Source of the DNA: Rubrivirga marina
Lineage (GTDB): Bacteria; Bacteroidota; Rhodothermia; Rhodothermales; Rubricoccaceae
DNA: 64,000 nucleotides
Assembly: GCF_002283365.1 (NCBI RefSeq)
Contig: NZ_MQWD01000001.1
Coordinates: forward strand, 2,823,749-2,887,748
Reading direction: 5' to 3'
Shown here: positions 60,201 through 64,000 of the stretch, piece after piece
Layout of the letters: every line of letters starts with the position of its first letter
Position numbering within the stretch: position 1 is the stretch's first letter
Program-made: the position numbers and the translations under genes
Notes under the pieces: model-generated
Seen by the model: the letters and a program-made list of their open reading frames with translations, nothing else
What the model was told of the DNA's origin: nothing
The model's database searches: none

Positions 60201-60413
60201 GACCGCCTCCTCGATGGGGTCCAGCACCTCGCGCTCGACGCCGTCCGGGGAGGCCCCGGGGTACGCCACGCCGACGACGAAGAACGGCGGGTTGATCTCG
60301 GGGAACTCGTCGGTCTCCAGCCGGAGGAGCGCGACGAGCCCGAAGGCGACGAGGGCCAGCACCGCCACGACGGTGACGAGCGGGCGGCGGATGGCGAGGT
60401 CGGAGACGAACAC
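57222..60413 (-). CDS. RND (AcrB/HAE1-type) efflux pump, without adaptor gene nearby
   Basis: A 1063-aa inner-membrane pump with normal length and 12 helices. TM4 keeps the proton-relay aspartates (GIIVDDAIVVRENIVRH), and TM10 keeps the lysine (LLAGIVAKNAILLIDFAK). The two large periplasmic loops are present (EINPPFFVVGVAYPGASPDG, ERIQGTAFDSYAQLSVEFSF). Such pumps export drugs, detergents or metals in a tripartite complex. Neither an adaptor (MFP) nor an outer-membrane channel gene is in the window. GTG 60413 directly precedes FVSDLAIRRPLVTVV; the frame runs much further upstream, but only through other genes. It follows the 71-aa membrane protein by 5 bp. Confidence 0.9.
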   Translation of the reverse strand: MFVSDLAIRRPLVTVVAVLALVAFGLVALLRLETDEFPEINPPFFVVGVAYPGASPDGVEREVLDPIEEAVRGISGVERIQGTAFDSYAQLSVEFSFGTDRQEASTEIRDALSAIRADLPAEMEEPVVRRFSPNDFPIVSVALTNPALSSTELTRLADRDLARAVRGVPGVARVDVAGAQDRELTVALDPNALAGLGVSAGQVVGALRSQNLAAPVGRLQTGGGEQAIRLEGRLRDPQDFARLPIGAGADGRTVVLGQVAAVSDGAEEARSLALYDGQPAVGVDVIKASDASTTTVAADVLAAVEAVRPQLPAGTEVAVVQNAGERVSDSVRNVVETLLEGLALTVLVVFVFLNSWRSTVITGLALPVSMLASFTAVYAAGFTLNTMSLLGLTLAIGIIVDDAIVVRENIVRHVEMGKSHLQAAREGTAEIGMAVAATTFAIVAVFVPIAFIGGLAGQWFQPFALTIACSVLVSLFVSFSLDPMLSAYWPDPHRPAHERGWVTRRLDAFNAWFDRQAEGYRHVVAWALDHPKSVLAITGASFVAAFALPALGLVGGGFFPEDDNSEARIAVTLPPGTSLATTRARLGQIDAIAHTLPEVAYTYATVSAESGAVDEGTVYVRLVPIADRERGQTDVADALRQRVVAEVPGVEVSLATGFDAAKQIQLRLSGADAGVLAEAAEGLLATVKATPGTTDVGLSTRGRRPEVDVQIDRDAALERGVDVATLAASLRPAFAGVDAGDWVDPDGETRDVVVRYAEAYRAESGDLAALPVRVAGPDGARAITLDEVATVRDGLGPALVEHLAGEAVVTVEANVAPGASLNGVLAEIARQTEARPLPDGVTLSTGGEAEDQAEVFGTLLTALGSGILLMYLILVLQFGSFLDPLAILASLPLSLVGVMGGLWVAGSTINIMSMIGVILLAGIVAKNAILLIDFAKDAKARGMPTREALIEAGAVRLRPILMTTVALVAGMVPIAIGHGEGALFRRPLGAAVIGGVITSTLLTLLVIPTVYEILDGWRARAGRVLGRRGASPESPVEPESEAAPVAEGDGVARGAGADAPALL

Positions 60414-60418
60414 GAGGG

Positions 60419-60634
60419 CTAGGAGCGATCGCCCCGGCGGCGGGCGCGGACGGCGGAGCGCGCGGCGAGCGTGAGGAGGCCGACGCCCACGGCCGGCTCG
60501 AGCGCGTCGGGCACCAGTCGGCTCGGGATCCCGACGAGGAGGCCGGCCCCGCAGAGCGCGGCGAAGGAGACGGCCCACCCCCGCCAGAACCGGACGGCCC
60601 GCGTCTGGCGGGGGGAGACGCCGCCGGCCACCAT
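60419..60634 (-). CDS. Small membrane protein ahead of the RND pump
   Basis: A 71-aa protein with two hydrophobic segments (RGWAVSFAALCGAGLLVGIP and LEPAVGVGLLTLAARSAV) and a basic C-terminus (RARRRGDRS). It is located between the CBS gene (17-bp gap) and the RND gene (5-bp gap). No family recognised. It may be a small accessory of the pump, by position only. Confidence 0.55.
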   Translation of the reverse strand: MVAGGVSPRQTRAVRFWRGWAVSFAALCGAGLLVGIPSRLVPDALEPAVGVGLLTLAARSAVRARRRGDRS

Positions 60635-60651
60635 CCCCGGTGGCCGACGGG

Positions 60652-61101
60652 CTAGGCCGCGAGCGACGAGGCCCATCGGACCGTGAGGGCGTCGCGGAGG
60701 ACGGCGGCCTCGCCCTGGACCTCGTCCACCCGGCTCTTGACCACATCGCCGATGGACACGACGCCGACGACGCGTCCGTCCTCGACCACGGGGAGGTGCC
60801 GGATCCGGCGGGCCGTCATCCGCGCCATCAGCGAGCGTACCCCGTCGCCGGACTCGCAGGTCTCGACGGGAGTCGACATCTCCAGTCGGACGGGCCGGGC
60901 CAGCGCCAACGCGCCGCTTTCCGCGACCGCACGGACGACATCGCGTTCGGACACAATGCCGACGAGGGCCTCGCCCTCCAGGACGAGGAGCGCGCCGACG
61001 TCGCGGAGTCGGAGCCGACGGGCGGCCTCGATGAGGGGGGCGTCGGGGGCCACCGAGTGGAGGACGGGGCGTTTCTGGCGGAGGATGTCGCGGGCGGTCA
61101 T
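60652..61101 (-). CDS. Two-CBS-domain protein
   Basis: A 149-aa cytosolic protein consisting of one CBS pair: ARDILRQKRPVLHSVAPDA, GALLVLEGEALVGIVSERDV, then IRHLPVVEDGRVVGVVSIGD. Such proteins bind adenine nucleotides or act as sensors of ATP/AMP or ionic strength. ATG 61101 is preceded by the sigma-54-like promoter at 61147-61133 and by the palindrome at 61220-61234, so it is the first gene of the CBS-membrane protein-RND-SLC13 operon. Confidence 0.88.
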   Translation of the reverse strand: MTARDILRQKRPVLHSVAPDAPLIEAARRLRLRDVGALLVLEGEALVGIVSERDVVRAVAESGALALARPVRLEMSTPVETCESGDGVRSLMARMTARRIRHLPVVEDGRVVGVVSIGDVVKSRVDEVQGEAAVLRDALTVRWASSLAA

Positions 61102-61132
61102 GGGCTGAGCGGGGAGGACTGGCCTCGTCGTT

Positions 61133-61147
61133 CCCAACCCCGTGCCA
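61133..61147 (-). promoter_or_regulatory. Sigma-54-like promoter of the CBS-RND operon
   Basis: Minus strand TGGCACG (61147-61141), GGG, TTGG: the -24 heptamer is perfect; the -12 is TTGG and the spacing is one base short of ideal. It lies 32 bp before the CBS start and about 80 bp from the palindrome. Confidence 0.5.
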
Positions 61148-61219
61148 GACCGCGAAACCGATCCGGAGGGCCCCCGGGCGCCGCCACGTCGTGCGCCCTG
61201 CACCTCGGCGTCCCTCCCC

Positions 61220-61234
61220 GTTGCACCCTGCAAC
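61220..61234. promoter_or_regulatory. Palindrome GTTGC-N5-GCAAC upstream of the CBS gene
   Basis: GTTGCACCCTGCAAC (arms extendable to GTTGCA and TGCAAC) lies between the end of the NtrC-type activator gene and the CBS gene promoter. It is the same palindrome as at 41090-41104 and a good candidate for the activator's binding site. Confidence 0.62.
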
Positions 61235-61262
61235 GCGCGCTCCGGCCGGACGAGCGCGTCCG

Positions 61263-62615
61263 TCAGCCCAGGCCGTACCGCTTCCGCTTGCGCCAGAGCG
61301 TGGCCTTGTCGATGCCGAGCACGCGCGCGGCCTCCTCGTAGTCCTTCGACCGGGCGAGCACGCGGACGATGTGCCGACGCTCGATCTCCTCCAGAGAGAG
61401 CGCGGCGTCGTCCGTCGGCCGGTCCGTGGAGCCCTCCGCCTCGCGGACCTCCTCGGGGAAGTGCCTGGGCTCGACCGGCCCGCCCTTGGCCAGGACGACG
61501 GCCCGCTCGACGGCGTTCTGGAGCTCCCGGACGTTGCCCGGCCAGCGGTAGGCCGCCAGCGCCGCGAGCGCGGCGTCGGACCACGACGGGACCGGCCGGC
61601 CGGCGGCCTCTGCGTAGCGGGCCCCGAGGTGCTCGGCCAGGAGCACCACGTCGCCCGGCCGGTCCCGGAGCGGGGGGAGCCGTACGCGGACGCCCGCGAT
61701 CCGGTAGTAGAGGTCCTCCCGGAACGTCCCCTCACGCAGGGCCGCCTCGAGGTCCCGGTTCGTCGCGGCCACGACGCGGACGTCGGCCCGGCGCGGTGTG
61801 GCGTCGCCGACCCGCTCGTACTCGCCGGACTGGAGCACGCGCAGGAGCTTGACCTGGACCGGCGCCGGCACGTCGGCGACCTCGTCGAGGAAGAGGGTCC
61901 CGCCGTCGGCCCGCTCGAACCGGCCGGCCCGGTCGGCCTGGGCGCCGGTGAAGGCGCCGCGGACGTGCCCGAACAGCTCGCTCTCGACGAGCTCGGCCGG
62001 GAGCGCGGCGCAGTTGACGGCCACGAGCGGGCCGCGCCGGCCGCTCCGCTCGTGGACGAACTGGGCGACGAGTTCTTTCCCCGTCCCGCTCTCGCCCGTC
62101 ACGAGCACCGGGAGCGCGCTCTCGGCCACGTCGGCCGCCAGGGCGAGGGCGTCGACGAGCCCGGAGTCCTGCGTCACGATGGGGCCCGCCTGCCGCTGGC
62201 GGCCCAACTCGGCGCGGAGTGCCCGGAGTTGGGACCGCAGCCGCCCGTGCTCGACGGCGCGCTCGACCATGACCCGGAGCGCGTCGACCTCGTACGGCTT
62301 CTGGAGAAAGTGGAAGGCCCCGGCCCGGACGGCCTCGACGGCCGCCTCGACGGTCCCGTGCGCCGTCACGATCACGACGGGCGTCTCGGGGGCCCGCTCC
62401 TGGAGCCCGTCGAGGACGGCCATCCCGTCGAGCGGGGCCATCCGGAGGTCGACGAGCGCGACGTCGAACCGCCCCGGGGCGACGGCATCGAGCGCGTCGT
62501 CGCCTCGAGCGAAGGCCTCGACGGCGCACCCGAACGAGTGCAGGGCGGCCCGGGTCGCGGCGCGGACGTGGGGCTCGTCGTCGACGAGGAGGACGGTCGC
62601 GGAGGGGGCGGTCAT
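61263..62615 (-). CDS. Sigma-54-dependent response regulator (NtrC family)
   Basis: A 450-aa transcription activator. The receiver (1-120) has the acidic pair (VDDE) and phosphoacceptor Asp56 (VALVDLRM); the AAA+ domain has Walker A GESGTGKE, the sigma-54-contacting loop [13 protein letters not shown], Walker [13 protein letters not shown] and the arginine finger region (FREDLYYR). The C-terminus is a Fis-type helix-turn-helix ([20 protein letters not shown], continuing [13 protein letters not shown]). ATG 62615 overlaps the kinase stop by 4 bp, so the pair is co-expressed. With GAFTGA intact it should activate sigma-54 promoters, several of which seem to lie nearby. Confidence 0.95.
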   Translation of the reverse strand: MTAPSATVLLVDDEPHVRAATRAALHSFGCAVEAFARGDDALDAVAPGRFDVALVDLRMAPLDGMAVLDGLQERAPETPVVIVTAHGTVEAAVEAVRAGAFHFLQKPYEVDALRVMVERAVEHGRLRSQLRALRAELGRQRQAGPIVTQDSGLVDALALAADVAESALPVLVTGESGTGKELVAQFVHERSGRRGPLVAVNCAALPAELVESELFGHVRGAFTGAQADRAGRFERADGGTLFLDEVADVPAPVQVKLLRVLQSGEYERVGDATPRRADVRVVAATNRDLEAALREGTFREDLYYRIAGVRVRLPPLRDRPGDVVLLAEHLGARYAEAAGRPVPSWSDAALAALAAYRWPGNVRELQNAVERAVVLAKGGPVEPRHFPEEVREAEGSTDRPTDDAALSLEEIERRHIVRVLARSKDYEEAARVLGIDKATLWRKRKRYGLG

Positions 62616-64000
62616 GGCGAGGGGGAGGGGACTGCGGGGATCGAAACGAAGAACCGCCCGCCGGGGCCGGGCTCGGCCCATGCCCGCCCGCCGTGGGCCT
62701 CGGCGACGCGGCGGACGATCGTGAGGCCGAGCCCGGCGCTCCCGGCGCGCGCGTCGTCAGGCGTCCCGAGTTGAACGAGCGGCTCGAACACCCGGTCCAC
62801 GGCGTCGTCGGGGAGCCCCGGCCCGTCGTCCTCGACCGCGAGCCGGACGCCGCCGGGGGGCGCCTCGACGCGGACGACGACGCGGGACGCCGCGTGGCGG
62901 ACGGCGTTGGCGGCGAGGTTCGAAAGCGCCATCGCCAGCCCGTCGGCGTCGCCCTCGACGATCGGTACGCCCGCCGCTTCGACGGCGACGTCGACGCCCC
63001 GCTCGGCCGCGACGAGCCGGACGCCCTCGGCCGCCGCGTGCGCGACCTCGGACAGGTCGACCGGGCCGACCGGTCGTCCGCCGACCTCGACCCGGGCGAG
63101 GTCGAGGAGCCGGGCCGTGAGCGCCTTCATCCGCTCGACGTCGCCTCGGACGATCTCGGCCAACTCGCGCTGGTCGTCCGACAGGGGGCCGACCGCGCCG
63201 CGGAGGAGGAGGTCGGCCGCCACGTGCATCGAGGTCAGGGGCGTGCGGAGCTCGTGGCTCACGGCGGCGAGGAACTCGCGACGCGCCACGTCGAGCGCTC
63301 GGAACGGCGTGACGTCGTCGAGGACGAGGACCGCGAGCCGGTCGGGCGAACTCCCGGTCGGTTCATCGGGCTCGGCGGGGACCGACACCTCGGTCCGGCG
63401 GAGCCGGAACGTCTGGTGGCCCACCTCGACGAGCGGGTCGGGACCGTCGGAGGGGCGGGCCGAGGCGAGGGCCGAGGCGACCTCGGCGAGCGGCCGGCCG
63501 GGGGCTCCGCCGCCGACGAGCGCCTCGGCCGCCTCGTTGACCAGGCGGACGCGGGCGTCGGGCCCCTCCGTCACCACGACCGGGCTCGGGATCGCGGCGA
63601 CGAGCGACTCGGCCGTCCGCTTCTCGCGGAGGAGCGCCCGGACGTTCAGCGCCTCATACGCCTCGAGGCGCTCGGCCATCTCGTTGAACGCCCGCGCGAG
63701 GGCCCCGACCTCGCCGCCTGCGCCGGCCCCCACGCGCTGGCGGAAGTCGCCGCGCCCGACCTCGGCGACGCCGGCCGTGAGGTCGCGGAGAGGGCGGGTG
63801 ATCCGCCGAGTCAGGAGCGCTCCGGCGACCCCCGACGCGACGACGGCGCAGGCGACGGCGAGCAGGAGGAGCCGCCGGGCCCGCTCTCCGGCCGCCTCGG
63901 CGCGCTGGGCGCGCTCCGTCGCCGCCCGCTCGTTGAGGACGAGGAGCCGGGCGCGAAGGCCGTCCACCCGCGCGGCCGACGCCTCCCCCTGGCGGTAGGC
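62612..64000 (-). CDS. KinB-like sensor histidine kinase, N-terminus beyond the window
   Basis: The last 462 codons or so of a membrane sensor kinase; the frame continues beyond the window's right edge. Visible are the end of a probable periplasmic helical domain, one membrane helix ([20 protein letters not shown]), HAMP ([20 protein letters not shown]), a PAS-like domain (about 170-220), the H-box [12 protein letters not shown] and an HATPase domain ([29 protein letters not shown]). It pairs with the NtrC-type regulator encoded next (4-bp overlap). The layout matches KinB-type kinases of envelope or metabolic stress. The signal is unknown because the sensor part is missing. Confidence 0.9.
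   Translation of the reverse strand, partial: AYRQGEASAARVDGLRARLLVLNERAATERAQRAEAAGERARRLLLLAVACAVVASGVAGALLTRRITRPLRDLTAGVAEVGRGDFRQRVGAGAGGEVGALARAFNEMAERLEAYEALNVRALLREKRTAESLVAAIPSPVVVTEGPDARVRLVNEAAEALVGGGAPGRPLAEVASALASARPSDGPDPLVEVGHQTFRLRRTEVSVPAEPDEPTGSSPDRLAVLVLDDVTPFRALDVARREFLAAVSHELRTPLTSMHVAADLLLRGAVGPLSDDQRELAEIVRGDVERMKALTARLLDLARVEVGGRPVGPVDLSEVAHAAAEGVRLVAAERGVDVAVEAAGVPIVEGDADGLAMALSNLAANAVRHAASRVVVRVEAPPGGVRLAVEDDGPGLPDDAVDRVFEPLVQLGTPDDARAGSAGLGLTIVRRVAEAHGGRAWAEPGPGGRFFVSIPAVPSPSP

Noticed and set aside
58419-60422. Plus-strand open frame of 667 codons
   Set aside because: Antisense to the RND pump; Arg/Asp/Glu/Gly-rich with no domain.

Overview
ORGANISM. The window is very G+C-rich, with coding regions dominated by G/C-ending codons. 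It carries a type IX secretion (T9SS) C-terminal sorting domain on an exported protein (17852-18889), FG-GAP lipoproteins, a YaiO-type outer-membrane barrel, a Pst phosphate importer and many Na+/H+/K+ transporters. Together these suggest a halophilic or marine, Gram-negative bacterium of the Bacteroidota/Rhodothermota lineage (Rubricoccus/Rubrivirga-like). That placement is inference from gene content; there is no rRNA in the window.

LEFT PART, 1-9.4 kb. A truncated secreted M1 peptidase is followed by tRNA-Leu(CAG). A genomic island is inserted at the tRNA 3' end. It holds a large serine recombinase whose last codons run into the tRNA, a small partner ORF, a MerR-like regulator with a large inverted repeat at its 5' end, a single-chain MmeI-like restriction-modification enzyme, an IS3 remnant, and an A+T-richer two-gene cassette of unknown function. 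A degenerate copy of the tRNA 3' end plus its terminator at 9245-9330 is the best candidate for the far att site.

ACCESSORY PART, 9.4-36.9 kb. A tyrosine integrase and an orphan umuC come first. After them, ordinary genes are interspersed with broken pieces of umuD, umuC, the integrase and IS3 elements (13.4, 15.3, 19.3, 25.5, 28.6-29.3 and 36.2 kb). Intact units include a three-gene operon of a secreted phospholipase A2-like protein, a MauE/double-thioredoxin membrane protein and a Tat/T9SS cysteine-rich protein. Others are a TPR histidine kinase, a DUF72 protein, an AraC regulator, a TPR/cupin pair, and a tightly overlapped operon of pseudo-receiver, HEAT membrane protein, family-2 glycosyltransferase and YaiO barrel, beside a GAF-PAS-GGDEF-EAL protein.

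RIGHT PART, 36.9-64 kb. This is dense and nearly free of debris: a trypsin/PDZ protease, then a long run of ion and solute transporters. They are a dicarboxylate symporter, a Ca2+/Na+ antiporter, DedA, a CPA2 antiporter, two CNNM/CorC proteins, TrkA/TrkH with an EIIA-type protein, PstSCAB, an NSS symporter with a tiny subunit, an SLC13 permease and an RND pump. A CBS protein and a KinB-like kinase with an NtrC-type sigma-54 activator (GAFTGA intact) complete it. A palindrome, GTTGC-N5-GCAAC, lies 60-90 bp upstream of sigma-54-like TGGCACG elements at the divergent DedA/antiporter promoters and at the CBS gene; a partial version lies upstream of the NSS gene. I read this as a local regulon of the activator at 61263-62615.
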